From positions 868,001 to 932,000 of the forward strand of contig NZ_CP065373.1 of NCBI RefSeq assembly GCF_015710575.1: a stretch of DNA of 64,000 nucleotides, read 5' to 3'. Source of the DNA: Mycolicibacterium mengxianglii. Lineage in GTDB: Bacteria; Actinomycetota; Actinomycetes; Mycobacteriales; Mycobacteriaceae. The position numbers and the translations under genes are program-made. The notes below the pieces were generated by a model. It had not been told where the DNA came from. It saw only the letters and a list, made by a program, of their open reading frames with translations, and did no database searches. Each line of letters opens with the position of its first letter. The stretch's first letter is position 1. Below are positions 35,306-44,374 of this stretch, piece after piece.

Positions 35306-36469
35306 GTGAAAGCGATGCGCATACTGGTCACCGGAGCCACCGGCTACATCGGCTCACGACTGGTGGCACGCCTGCTCGCCGCAGGCAACGAGGTGGTCGT
35401 CGCGACGCGCAACACCGACAAAGTGGCGGCCTTCGGATGGCGTGATGACGTCACCGCCGTCACGCTCGACGCCGACTCCTCGGACTCCGCGGCGCTGGCA
35501 TTCGCCGAGGCCGGCCACATCGACATCGTCTACTACCTGGTGCACGGGATCGGTCAACCCGACTTCCGGGAACGGGACCGACAAGCCGCCACCAATGTCG
35601 CCGAAGCCGCCAAGAAGGCCGGCGTCAGCCGCATCATCTACCTCGGCGGGTTCGTCCCCGACGACGACACCCTCTCCGACCACCTCGCCAGCCGTGCGGA
35701 AGTGGCCTCTGCCCTCGAGATCGACGGCGGCCCGGAAGTGGTGTGGCTGGGTGCCGCCGTCGTCATCGGGGCCGGGTCGACGTCATTCGAGATGGTCCGC
35801 TACGTCGGCGACCGGCTACCGCTGATCCCGCTGCCGTCCTGGGCCGACAACGCAATCGACCCCATCTCGATCAGTGACGTGTTGTACTACCTGGTGGCCG
35901 CAGCCGACAAGCACCTGGTACCGCCCGGGGCCTACGACATCACCGGTCCTGACTCCACGACCTACCGTGGCCTGATCGGCGGGTACGTGCACGCCGCGGG
36001 CAACAGCCGCAACGGTTTGCCGATCAGCGGCTGGCCGGAAGCGCTGATCCCCAAGTCGTTGACGGCATGGGTCGCGGGCAACGTGGTCCCGGTGCCGACC
36101 GGCCTCGCGGTGGACCTCATCGCCTCGCTGGACCACCCGATGACGGCCTCGGGCAGCCTGTTACGCGATATTGTTCCGGACCCGCCCGGCGGGCTCACCC
36201 CTATCGACGACGCCATCGCGGCGGCGGTCGCCTCCCCCGAACCCCGACCGGTCGACCGGCTGGCGGACCCGCACCACCTCGCCGACAGTGACGCGCCCTG
36301 GGCCGGTGGAGACGTGTTGCGGCTCAAGCGCTTTGTCAGTTGTATCGCGCCGTCGGTCGCCCGCCCGGCGTCGTCCCTGTTTTCCCTGATGCCCAAACCG
36401 CTTGCGGCCCTGGCACGTACCGGCGTGGACATGGCCAGCAGCCTCATCCTCAAAGTTGATCCTGCGTGA
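35306..36469 (+). CDS. NAD(P)H-binding SDR family protein
   Basis: A 387-residue protein starting with an NAD-binding motif (ILVTGATGYIGSRLVARLLAAGNEV) of the extended/atypical SDR group. Further conserved parts are YYLVHGIGQPDF, RIIYLGGFVPDD and VVWLGAAVVIGAGSTSFEMVRYVGDRLPLIPLPSW, as in complex-I NDUFA9-like or YwnB-like oxidoreductases of mycobacteria. The C-terminal 100 residues are a helical extension. The start is GTG 35306 or ATG 35315, neither with a good ribosome site. The stop overlaps the CPBP gene. Confidence 0.82.
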   Translation: MKAMRILVTGATGYIGSRLVARLLAAGNEVVVATRNTDKVAAFGWRDDVTAVTLDADSSDSAALAFAEAGHIDIVYYLVHGIGQPDFRERDRQAATNVAEAAKKAGVSRIIYLGGFVPDDDTLSDHLASRAEVASALEIDGGPEVVWLGAAVVIGAGSTSFEMVRYVGDRLPLIPLPSWADNAIDPISISDVLYYLVAAADKHLVPPGAYDITGPDSTTYRGLIGGYVHAAGNSRNGLPISGWPEALIPKSLTAWVAGNVVPVPTGLAVDLIASLDHPMTASGSLLRDIVPDPPGGLTPIDDAIAAAVASPEPRPVDRLADPHHLADSDAPWAGGDVLRLKRFVSCIAPSVARPASSLFSLMPKPLAALARTGVDMASSLILKVDPA

Positions 36470-37173
36470 CCGAGACCCGCACCCTTCGTGACGAGATCGT
36501 CGGCGTCCTGACAGCTGTAGCTGGGCCCCATTCGGAACCCCCGTCCATAGTGCGGCGACGGCGCATCGTGGTGACAGTGGTCCTGGTGCTGGGTGCCTCG
36601 ACGCTGGCGCTTTCACTGAACCAGGAACCCGGGGACCCGGCGTTCTACTGGCTGACGTTCCTGCTGGCAGGTATCTGGGCCGGCGGGGCGTTCCTGTCCG
36701 GGCCGCTGCACCTGGGTGGCATCTGCTGGCATGGCCGCAACCAGCGGCCCGTGCTGACCGGCATCGGAATCGGGCTGCTGCTCGGTGGCGCGTTCGTGGT
36801 GGGCGCGTTGATCGTCCGGGAGATCGAACCGATTGCCGAATTCATCACGCGGGTATTGATTTTCGCCAATCAGGGCGCGCTGTGGCTGGTTGTGGTGATC
36901 ACCCTGGTCAACGGTGTCGCAGAAGAGTTGTTCTTCCGCGGCGCGCTGTACACCGCGCTGGGCGTGCGCGCACCGGTGGTCATTTCAACCGTCATGTACA
37001 TCATCGCCACCTCGGCCAGCGGCAACCCGATGCTGGGTTTCGCCGCGATCATCCTGGGCACCGTCTGCGCGCTGGAACGCCGGGCCACCGGCGGTGTGTT
37101 GGCGCCGGTGCTGACCCACCTGGTGTGGGGCCTGATCATGGTGTTGGCCCTGCCGCCGCTGTTCGGCGTGTAG
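36466..37173 (+). CDS. CPBP family intramembrane metalloprotease
   Basis: A 235-residue membrane protein with about six spans and the CPBP/Abi signature: EELFFRG with E153, E154 and R158, followed by a second conserved region with VLTHLVWGL (His near 217). Family members include CAAX-type prenyl proteases and bacteriocin self-immunity proteins. The substrate here is unknown. The GTG start overlaps the stop of the SDR gene (GTGA), so the pair is cotranscribed. A terminator follows at once. Confidence 0.87.
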   Translation: MTETRTLRDEIVGVLTAVAGPHSEPPSIVRRRRIVVTVVLVLGASTLALSLNQEPGDPAFYWLTFLLAGIWAGGAFLSGPLHLGGICWHGRNQRPVLTGIGIGLLLGGAFVVGALIVREIEPIAEFITRVLIFANQGALWLVVVITLVNGVAEELFFRGALYTALGVRAPVVISTVMYIIATSASGNPMLGFAAIILGTVCALERRATGGVLAPVLTHLVWGLIMVLALPPLFGV

Positions 37174-37177
37174 AACC

Positions 37178-37209
37178 GAGCGCCGAAACTGCATGCAGTC
37201 TCGGCGCTC
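37178..37209. terminator. Bidirectional terminator hairpin
   Basis: Two 16-base arms meeting at TGCATGCA pair with a single mismatch (GAGCGCCGAAACTGCA against its complement). The hairpin separates the convergent CPBP and MFS genes and overlaps the MFS stop. Confidence 0.8.
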
Positions 37210-38497
37210 AGTTCAGCGGATGCGCGATCTCGTCGCGTGGCATCTTGGCCGCCCACAACGCGATCCCGGCGAACAGCACCGGCGCGACACCGGCCACCAG
37301 GAAGATCGTCTCGATCGACACCACCTTCGATACCGGTCCCGCGATGGCGAACGAGACCGGCAGGAACGCCAGCGACACAAAGAAATCCAGGCTCGATACC
37401 CGCCCCAGCATCTCTGAGGGCACCCGACGCTGGAGCAGCGTCCCCCAGATCACCATGCCGGCGCCGTCGCCCACCCCGAAGACAAAGGCCGAGGCCGCCA
37501 TCACGGCGAACGAACTCGTCCACCCCAGGATCACCAAGGGCAGCGCCCCGACTCCCCACAGCAGCATCAACACCGTCAGGTATCTGCGTGGCAACCGCAC
37601 CGAGGACACCGCCACCGCACCCAACGCGCCCCCGGTGCCGAACGCCGCCAGTACCAGACCGTAGATCCGGGCCCCGTCGTCGAACCGGTCCGCGGTGATG
37701 AACGGCAGGAGCACCTCGATCGGGCCCATGGCCAACAGCACGAACATGCTGGCGAACAGCAGGGTGGCGAACAGCCACGGGGTACGCACCATGAACAGGC
37801 ATCCCTGGCGCAGATCGGCCCACACCTGCTGGCGTTCGGGCGTTTCCACGACGCCGGTGCCGACGGGCCGGGTAGCGATCAGCAGGACCAGCGCCACACC
37901 GAAGATCACGGTCACGGTCACCGACCCCAGCGACGGGAACGTCGCTGCGACCAGCACGCCGGCAATGGCGGGCCCGGCGGCGCGCTGCAGGACCGGGCGC
38001 AACACCCCCTCGACCCCGTTGGCCGCCAGTAGCTGCTCCTGCGGCAGGATGCGGGGCAGATACGCGCTGTAGGCCGGAAAGAAGAACGCCGCCGCGATAC
38101 CGAGCGCCGCTGCTGCCACGGCCATATGCCAAACCCGAAGTGCACCAGTCAATCCCAGAACTGACACCGCGGCAACGGCCACGAAGTTCGCCGCTTCGAC
38201 GATGAGGATGATGGAGCGCTGCGGGAAGCGGTCGGCGGCGATCCCGCCCACCAGGACAAAAGCCACCAGGCCGCCGCCGAGGCAGGCCGCCACCAGTGAC
38301 AGCGCATTCGGATCGTGGTTGAGTTCCATGACCTGCAGGGCCATGACGACGGTCCACATGCCTTCGGCGAAGATCGACAGCGACACCGCCGTGATCAGCA
38401 GGCGGTACTCCCGGAAGCGGAACGGGGCCAGCACCCGCCAACCGCCGGGTGCGCACAGCTCGCGCGCGTCCGGTTGATGGTCGGTTTCGGTACCCAT
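37208..38497 (-). CDS. MFS transporter (EntS/MFS_3 type)
   Basis: A 429-residue major facilitator with twelve predicted spans, of the MFS_3/EntS type that exports small molecules such as siderophores or drugs. The N-terminal segment PFRFREYRLLITAVSLSIFAEGMWTVVMALQV is typical of the group. A GGIAADRFPQRSIILIVEA motif-A-like loop is present, and the C-terminal half contains LQRRVPSEMLGRVSSLDFF, another family signature. The ATG at 38495-38497 precedes the first conserved helix. Earlier in-frame ATGs reach into the intergenic hairpin. Substrate is unknown. Confidence 0.85.
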   Translation of the reverse strand: MGTETDHQPDARELCAPGGWRVLAPFRFREYRLLITAVSLSIFAEGMWTVVMALQVMELNHDPNALSLVAACLGGGLVAFVLVGGIAADRFPQRSIILIVEAANFVAVAAVSVLGLTGALRVWHMAVAAAALGIAAAFFFPAYSAYLPRILPQEQLLAANGVEGVLRPVLQRAAGPAIAGVLVAATFPSLGSVTVTVIFGVALVLLIATRPVGTGVVETPERQQVWADLRQGCLFMVRTPWLFATLLFASMFVLLAMGPIEVLLPFITADRFDDGARIYGLVLAAFGTGGALGAVAVSSVRLPRRYLTVLMLLWGVGALPLVILGWTSSFAVMAASAFVFGVGDGAGMVIWGTLLQRRVPSEMLGRVSSLDFFVSLAFLPVSFAIAGPVSKVVSIETIFLVAGVAPVLFAGIALWAAKMPRDEIAHPLN

Positions 38498-38558
38498 GTG
38501 TTGATGGTCGCCGACCGACCAGCGTGTCGTCCAACGATTTTCGCCGCGGTTGTGGAGC

Positions 38559-38579
38559 TCCCCGGCGCAGTGCCGGGGA
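38559..38579 (-). terminator. Short hairpin after crotonase gene
   Basis: TCCCCGGC and GCCGGGGA form an 8-base perfect stem with a five-base loop, 15 bases past the stop of the crotonase at 38594 on the minus strand. It probably ends that transcript before the MFS gene. Confidence 0.6.
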
Positions 38580-38593
38580 AGACTCACAAATCC

Positions 38594-39415
38594 CTAGCGG
38601 TCGGTGAAGGTGGGGGTGCGGCGTTCTTGGAACGCCTTGATGCCCTCGCGGAAATCGGTACCGTGCAGCAGGGCGATCTGGCCTTCGGTCTCGCGATCGA
38701 TCGCCGGCTCGAGCTCGGTCAGCGTGGCGGCGTTGATGGCGTGCTTGGTCTTGGCCAACGACACCGCGGGGCCGGCACTCAACATCGAGATCACCTGGGC
38801 CACTTGGGTTTCGAAGTCATCAGCTGGATACACGGCGCTGACCAACCCCCACGACAACGCCTCCTCGGCGCCGATGCGCTCGGCCAGCAGCGCCATCCGC
38901 ATCGCCCGTGCGCGGCCCACGGACGCGGCCACCAGTGCCGACGCGCCGCCGTCGGGCATCAGGCCGATCTTGGTGAACGCCAGCATGAAGAACGCCTTCT
39001 CCGAGGCCAGCACCAGGTCGGCTGCCAGGGCAAGGGACACCCCGACACCGGCGGTCGGGCCTTGCACTACCGACACCACAGGCTGTGGCAGGTCGACGAT
39101 CGAGCGCACGGCGCGGTTGGCCATGTGCAGCACGTCGATGGGGTCACCGCCGGCTTCGCTGCTGCCGGGGTCGTCGGCGCCGATACCGGCACCGGAGCTG
39201 AACCCGCGTCCCGTTCCGCCCAGGCGCGCCACTTTGACCCGGGGATCGCCCGCGGCGGCATCGAACGCGTCGGCGATACCGACGAGCACGGCGGCGTTGA
39301 GTGAATTGAGGCTCTCGGGCCGGTCGATGGTTACCGACAGCACGCCGTCGGTGAGCTCAACGATCAAACCGTCAACCGCCGGCAGGTCATCTACAGCGGC
39401 ATCGCGCGTTGTCAT
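38594..39415 (-). CDS. Crotonase family protein, probable enoyl-CoA isomerase type
   Basis: A 273-residue crotonase next to mcr, in the place of echA10/echA11 (Rv1142c/Rv1141c) in M. tuberculosis. The two glutamates needed for hydration are missing: the E144 position is Ser127 (AGVGVSLAL) and the E164 position is Phe147 (LAFTKIG). The segment FTKIGLMPDGGASALVAASVGRARAM, with D155, resembles PaaG-type enoyl-CoA isomerases that use an Asp. I therefore expect double-bond isomerisation rather than hydration. The oxyanion loop reads GFSSGAGI instead of FCAGAD. The ATG at 39413-39415 is preceded by GAGGGGT. Confidence 0.85.
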   Translation of the reverse strand: MTTRDAAVDDLPAVDGLIVELTDGVLSVTIDRPESLNSLNAAVLVGIADAFDAAAGDPRVKVARLGGTGRGFSSGAGIGADDPGSSEAGGDPIDVLHMANRAVRSIVDLPQPVVSVVQGPTAGVGVSLALAADLVLASEKAFFMLAFTKIGLMPDGGASALVAASVGRARAMRMALLAERIGAEEALSWGLVSAVYPADDFETQVAQVISMLSAGPAVSLAKTKHAINAATLTELEPAIDRETEGQIALLHGTDFREGIKAFQERRTPTFTDR

Positions 39416-39535
39416 ACCCCTCACTGTAGGGAAGGCGATGTGACACAAATGCGCCCCACCCGTCGGTTGGTTGGGAGCGATTGACAAGATGCAGAGTCAG
39501 GACATCAGGGACCACCACCGAAAGGGCGGGACATC

Positions 39536-40621
39536 GTGGCCGGACCATTACAGGGATTGCGCGTCGTCGAACTGGCCGGGATCGGACCCGGCCCGCACGC
39601 GGCGATGATCCTCGGCGACCTCGGGGCCGACGTCGTGCGCGTGGAGCGGCCCGGTACCGGGCCCGGCGCTGGGCGCGACGCGATGCTGCGCAACCGCCGT
39701 TCGGTGACCGCCGACCTCAAGTCCGACGAGGGCCGCGAGCTGCTGATGAAGCTGATCGCCAAGGCCGACGTGCTGATCGAGGGCTTCCGGCCGGGTGTCA
39801 CCGAGCGCCTGGGGCTTGGCCCCGAGGACTGCGCCAAGGTCAACGAGCGCCTGGTCTACGCCCGGATGACGGGCTGGGGGCAGACGGGCCCGCGGGCGCT
39901 GCAGGCAGGCCACGACATCAACTACATCTCGCTCAACGGTGTGCTGCACGCAATCGGACGCAAGGGGGAGCGGCCGGTACCGCCGCTGAACCTGGCGGGC
40001 GACTTCGGCGGCGGTTCGATGTTCCTGCTGCTCGGCATCCTGTCCGCGTTGTGGGAACGGCAGACCTCCGGCAAAGGACAGGTCGTCGACGCGGCAATGG
40101 TCGACGGGTCCAGTGTCCTCATCCAGATGATGTGGGCGTTCCGCGCGACCGGACTGTGGTCTGACGAACGCGGCACCAACATGCTCGACACGGGCGCGCC
40201 CTACTACGACACCTACGAGACGGCCGACGGCCGCTATGTGGCAGTGGGCCCGATCGAGCCACAGTTCTACGCCGCGATGCTGGCGGGCCTGGGCCTGGAC
40301 CCGGCTGAGCTGCCGGCGCAGAACGACATGGCGCGCTGGCCTGAACTCAAAGCGATCTTCACCGAGGCCTTCCTGCAGCACGACCGTGATCACTGGGCCA
40401 AGGTCTTCGAGGGCACCGATGCCTGTGTGACGCCGGTGCTGTCGTTCGGTGAGGTACTCGATGAACCGCACATCACCGAGCGCGACACCTTCTACGACGC
40501 CGGCGCCGACGGTCTGCAGCCTCGGCCGGCACCGCGGTTCTCGCGCAGCGTGCCGGGCACGCCGACGCCGCCGCGGGAGCCCGGACAGGACACCGCTGCG
40601 GTCCTCGAAGACTGGACGTGA
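39536..40621 (+). CDS. mcr: Alpha-methylacyl-CoA racemase
   Basis: A 361-residue class III CoA-transferase-fold racemase that interconverts (2R)- and (2S)-2-methylacyl-CoA. This is needed to degrade the cholesterol side chain and branched fatty acids. The active-site residues known from M. tuberculosis MCR are present: H126 (QAGHDINY), D155 (LAGDFGGGS) and E240 ([10 protein letters not shown]). The N-terminal [24 protein letters not shown] is diagnostic. The GTG at 39536 is used as start. The gene is divergent from the crotonase and followed by an SDR as in the Rv1143-Rv1144 pair. Confidence 0.95.
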   Translation: MAGPLQGLRVVELAGIGPGPHAAMILGDLGADVVRVERPGTGPGAGRDAMLRNRRSVTADLKSDEGRELLMKLIAKADVLIEGFRPGVTERLGLGPEDCAKVNERLVYARMTGWGQTGPRALQAGHDINYISLNGVLHAIGRKGERPVPPLNLAGDFGGGSMFLLLGILSALWERQTSGKGQVVDAAMVDGSSVLIQMMWAFRATGLWSDERGTNMLDTGAPYYDTYETADGRYVAVGPIEPQFYAAMLAGLGLDPAELPAQNDMARWPELKAIFTEAFLQHDRDHWAKVFEGTDACVTPVLSFGEVLDEPHITERDTFYDAGADGLQPRPAPRFSRSVPGTPTPPREPGQDTAAVLEDWT

Positions 40622-40702
40622 CAGCAGTACTCCCCGGGCAACAGCCCAACCAACAGTAGGTAGAGCGGAGGTAGGGCCTCCGACTCGGAAAGGAATCGCC
40701 AA

Positions 40703-41455
40703 GTGGAGATCAAGGACGCGGTAGCAGTAGTGACCGGAGGCGCTTCCGGTCTGGGTCTGGCCACCACCAAACGCCTGCTGGATCGCGGAGCGTCGGTCGT
40801 GGTCATCGACCTGAAGGGCGAAGACGTCGTCAAAGAACTCGGTGATCGCGCCCGCTTCGTCGAGGCCAACGTCACCGACCCGGAGTCGGTGAGTGCCGCG
40901 CTGGATGCCGCCGAGGAGATGGGCCCGCTGCGCATCAACGTCAACTGCGCCGGCATCGGCAACGCCATCAAGACCCTCGGCAAGGACGGGCCGTTCCCGC
41001 TCGACGGTTTCCGCAAGGTCGTCGAGGTCAACCTGATCGGCACCTTCAACGTGCTGCGGCTCGCGGCCGAGAGGATCGCCAAGACTGAAACTCTGGGTGA
41101 AGAGCGCGGCGTCATCATCAACACCGCCTCTGTCGCGGCATTCGACGGGCAGATCGGCCAGGCCGCCTATTCGGCGTCCAAGGGCGGCGTGGTCGGCATG
41201 ACCCTGCCGATCGCGCGCGACCTGTCCCGTGACCTGATCCGAGTGGTGACCATCGCGCCGGGTCTGTTCAAGACGCCGCTGCTGGGTTCGCTGCCCGAGG
41301 AGGCGCAGAAGTCACTCGGCAAGCAGGTGCCCCATCCCGCACGTCTGGGTGATCCGGACGAGTACGGCGCGCTGGCGGTCCACATCGTGGAGAATCCGAT
41401 GCTCAACGGCGAGGTGATCCGCCTGGATGGCGCGATCCGGATGGCTCCGAGGTAG
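40703..41455 (+). CDS. SDR oxidoreductase, 3-hydroxyacyl-CoA dehydrogenase type 2-like
   Basis: A 250-residue classical SDR, homologous to Rv1144 and to human HSD17B10. It has the nucleotide motif TGGASGLG at 12-19, an Asp after beta-2 (VVVIDLKG) that selects NAD, an NCAGIG motif, the catalytic Ser in [11 protein letters not shown] and YSASK. The C-terminal [38 protein letters not shown] is characteristic. It probably oxidises 3-hydroxy-2-methylacyl-CoA or steroid hydroxyls, consistent with its place behind mcr. The GTG start follows GGAAAGGAATCGCC. Confidence 0.92.
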   Translation: MEIKDAVAVVTGGASGLGLATTKRLLDRGASVVVIDLKGEDVVKELGDRARFVEANVTDPESVSAALDAAEEMGPLRINVNCAGIGNAIKTLGKDGPFPLDGFRKVVEVNLIGTFNVLRLAAERIAKTETLGEERGVIINTASVAAFDGQIGQAAYSASKGGVVGMTLPIARDLSRDLIRVVTIAPGLFKTPLLGSLPEEAQKSLGKQVPHPARLGDPDEYGALAVHIVENPMLNGEVIRLDGAIRMAPR

Positions 41456-42457
<1,002 letters not shown>

Positions 42458-42509
42458 CAACGCGGGCAGGGGCGGGGTCTGAGGAGTCCCCGGGCAAACC
42501 AGACAGGAC

Positions 42510-42550
42510 AGGCGCGCTCACACATCCGCGAGGGTGTGAGGGCGCGCCTT
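42510..42550 (+). terminator. Terminator hairpin after nitronate monooxygenase
   Basis: AGGCGCGCTCACAC pairs with GTGTGAGGGCGCGCCT, with one or two bulged bases, around a ten-base loop, and TT follows. It lies about 50 bases past the stop. Confidence 0.75.
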
Positions 42551-42566
42551 CTGTTTGGTCGTAGTG

Positions 42567-42692
42567 CTAGCTGGCTAGCGGATGCCAATCTTCGAGCTGC
42601 TCCGAGGTGTCGCCCTCAACCAGGAAATCTCCGTGGTAGAGCGCGTCGAAGTCAATCTTGATGACATCAGCGTTGGTGTCGTCGATCCACAT
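42567..42692 (-). CDS. Possible small acidic protein, 41 residues
   Basis: An ATG-started frame of 41 codons whose product begins MWIDDTNADVIKIDFDALYH and ends EQLEDWHPLAS. It has eleven Asp/Glu, one Lys and no Arg or Cys. It looks protein-like, with regular alternation of hydrophobic and acidic residues, but no clear ribosome site precedes the ATG. It lies 204 bases downstream of the nitroreductase gene on the same strand, in DNA less GC-rich than its surroundings. It may be a real small protein, the end of a decayed gene, or chance. I recognise no homologue. Confidence 0.35.
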   Translation of the reverse strand: MWIDDTNADVIKIDFDALYHGDFLVEGDTSEQLEDWHPLAS

Positions 42693-42896
42693 GTCTGTGA
42701 GCGTATGTGTCTCGATTAAGAGTTCCTTGAGTCACGATTCGGAAAATGGTGGCAATTATTACTCCTGGGTAGGGTTACTCACGGTTCAGATCTTGAAGGA
42801 TGCCAGGTTTTCAGTTGCTCGCCGATGCCGGTGCTCGCTCATCGAAGAGCTTTTACCCGGTGCTGATTCCATGACGCGTCAACATGCGTTGTGCCA
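42693..42896. other. Lower-GC noncoding gap before nitroreductase
   Basis: This stretch, and the small ORF beside it, has visibly lower GC than the window average. On the minus strand it holds only very short frames, for example an 18-codon one at 42786-42842. No repeat or RNA gene is visible. Confidence 0.4.
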
Positions 42897-43547
42897 TCAC
42901 CACATGTCCCAATGGATGAAATCGTGAGTCGGTGCTCGCCGCGCAGGCAGGAAATTCGTGCCCACGGTGTAAGCGACCGGGGTGAGCGCGGCCTGCACCA
43001 CGGTGTCGTAGGGAATGCCGATAACTTCGGCCACCTCACGCTCAAACGTCAGATGCGCTGTTGTCCATGCAGTCCCCAGACCGCGCTCGCGCGCTGCCAG
43101 CATGAAGCTCCACACTGCCGGCAGCACCGATCCCCAGGCTCCGGCCTGACCGCGAACGTCGGCGAGTTCTGCGCGGGAATCCACTCTGACACACGGGATG
43201 AGCAACCAGGGCGCCGCGTGGATTCGCGAGGCGAGATCATCGAGACTGCTCGCGATCCGGTGCCAGCCCGTGGTGGACGCATCGCGCGTGACTGCGCCGC
43301 CGGTTTGACCAGCCCGCAATCCCCTCAGCCACAAATCGGCAACGGCCTTCTTACGTTGATGATCCTCGACGAAGACGAAGTCCCATCGCTGACGGTTGCG
43401 CCCGCTTGGGGCCTGACGGGCAATGGAAACGCAATCTTGAATGACCTCGCGCCCCACCGGCCTCTCGAAATCCAACCGTTTACGCACCGCTCGCGTGGTG
43501 GTCAACACCTCGTCAGCCGACAACCCCAAATTCACATCTGACGCCAC
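42897..43547 (-). CDS. Nitroreductase family protein
   Basis: A 216-residue FMN-dependent nitroreductase-fold protein. The N-terminal FMN-phosphate segment TTTRAVRKRLDFERPV and the APSGRNRQRWDFVFVED loop are typical, with GRNRQ where many mycobacterial members have GSNxQ. Also present are RGLGTAWTT, EREVAEVIGIPYDT and LTPVAYTVGTNFLPARRAP. It resembles the Rv3368c group of nitroreductases. It is isolated, with low-GC DNA behind it and 105 noncoding bases before the next gene on the left strand, and is absent at this place from the M. tuberculosis order as I recall it. Substrate is unknown. Confidence 0.85.
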   Translation of the reverse strand: MASDVNLGLSADEVLTTTRAVRKRLDFERPVGREVIQDCVSIARQAPSGRNRQRWDFVFVEDHQRKKAVADLWLRGLRAGQTGGAVTRDASTTGWHRIASSLDDLASRIHAAPWLLIPCVRVDSRAELADVRGQAGAWGSVLPAVWSFMLAARERGLGTAWTTAHLTFEREVAEVIGIPYDTVVQAALTPVAYTVGTNFLPARRAPTHDFIHWDMW

Positions 43548-43652
43548 CCCACGCCCAACACCGACAAAGACCGCCGTGTTCCCGGTCTCAATTCTTGTCT
43601 CGCACTGCGTGTCTCGAGGTGGCCGACATGCAGGGAATTTGCGCGGGGGTGG

Positions 43653-44186
43653 TCAGCCGGTCGGCGCGGTGAGGTGCAACGGGTTGACGCCGTTGAGGAG
43701 CACCCAGGTTGCCACGGCCGCGGCGACCGCCACGATCAGCAGCACCACGGACACCAGCCCCGGCCACTGCGCGCGTGCCCACAGCAGGTGATCCAGGGAT
43801 AGCCGCCCGGCTCCGGTGAACAGCAGCGCGATCGCGGCCATCGCTATCAGGAACGGCACATCGAACGGATTCGACCAGAATGCCGAACCTGAGACGGTGG
43901 CCGCCCACGCATCCATCATCGCCGCTGCCGCGACGCAGGCAGCCAACGGAGTGAGGATTCCGAGAATCAGGGCGACGCCGCTGAGGGTTTCCGCCACCGT
44001 GACCATCAGCGCGGCCAGCGTCGCGGATCGCCAGCCGCCGGCCTCCATGAAGTCGACAGTGGCCCCGAAGCCCAGCGCCTTGATCAGGCCCGCCTGGACC
44101 AGCGTCGCGCCTGCGCTCAGACGCAGCACCAGAAACCCGAAATCGCTGGTGGCCGCGCCTACCCGGACGTCGACGTCGGGCTCCAT
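43653..44186 (-). CDS. DoxX family membrane protein
   Basis: A 177-residue protein with four hydrophobic spans and the DoxX opening LVLRLSAGATLVQAGLIKALGFG. A conserved central region AETLSGVALILGILTPLAACVAAAAMMDAW and the usual GAGRLSLDHLLW segment are present. The ATG at 44184-44186 is chosen because AGGG lies nine bases before it. An ATG at 44228 would add 14 residues. It is divergent from mmpL, with 188 bases between them. Its function is unknown. Confidence 0.8.
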   Translation of the reverse strand: MEPDVDVRVGAATSDFGFLVLRLSAGATLVQAGLIKALGFGATVDFMEAGGWRSATLAALMVTVAETLSGVALILGILTPLAACVAAAAMMDAWAATVSGSAFWSNPFDVPFLIAMAAIALLFTGAGRLSLDHLLWARAQWPGLVSVVLLIVAVAAAVATWVLLNGVNPLHLTAPTG

Positions 44187-44318
44187 GCGACGTAACCCTA
44201 TTGGTACGACTACCGGATTTGTCGGCATGACCTGTGAACGCGCCGGGAGCCCAGCTCGTGAACCACTGTGAATACCGTCGAGCTGTGGAAATTCCTGGAC
44301 GTAGCCGTTGACCGCGTT

Positions 44319-44337
44319 AACTTATCGTGGGTAAGTT
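44319..44337. promoter_or_regulatory. Inverted repeat upstream of mmpL
   Basis: AACTTA and TAAGTT are separated by seven bases, 38 bases before the mmpL start and in the divergent doxX/mmpL region. It is a candidate operator for the TetR protein encoded just downstream of mmpL. Confidence 0.4.
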
Positions 44338-44374
44338 CGCGTTGTCCGGCACCAGGACTGGGGAAGGAACCCAC

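Noticed and set aside
42567..42692. RiPP precursor (mycofactocin or lasso type)
   Set aside because: No C-terminal VY, no Cys, no core-like Gly start, and no radical SAM, lasso or cyclase gene nearby.
42658..42927. 89-codon plus-strand frame in the low-GC gap
   Set aside because: Covers the antisense of the small acidic ORF and nitroreductase end; Ser/Cys-rich and not protein-like.
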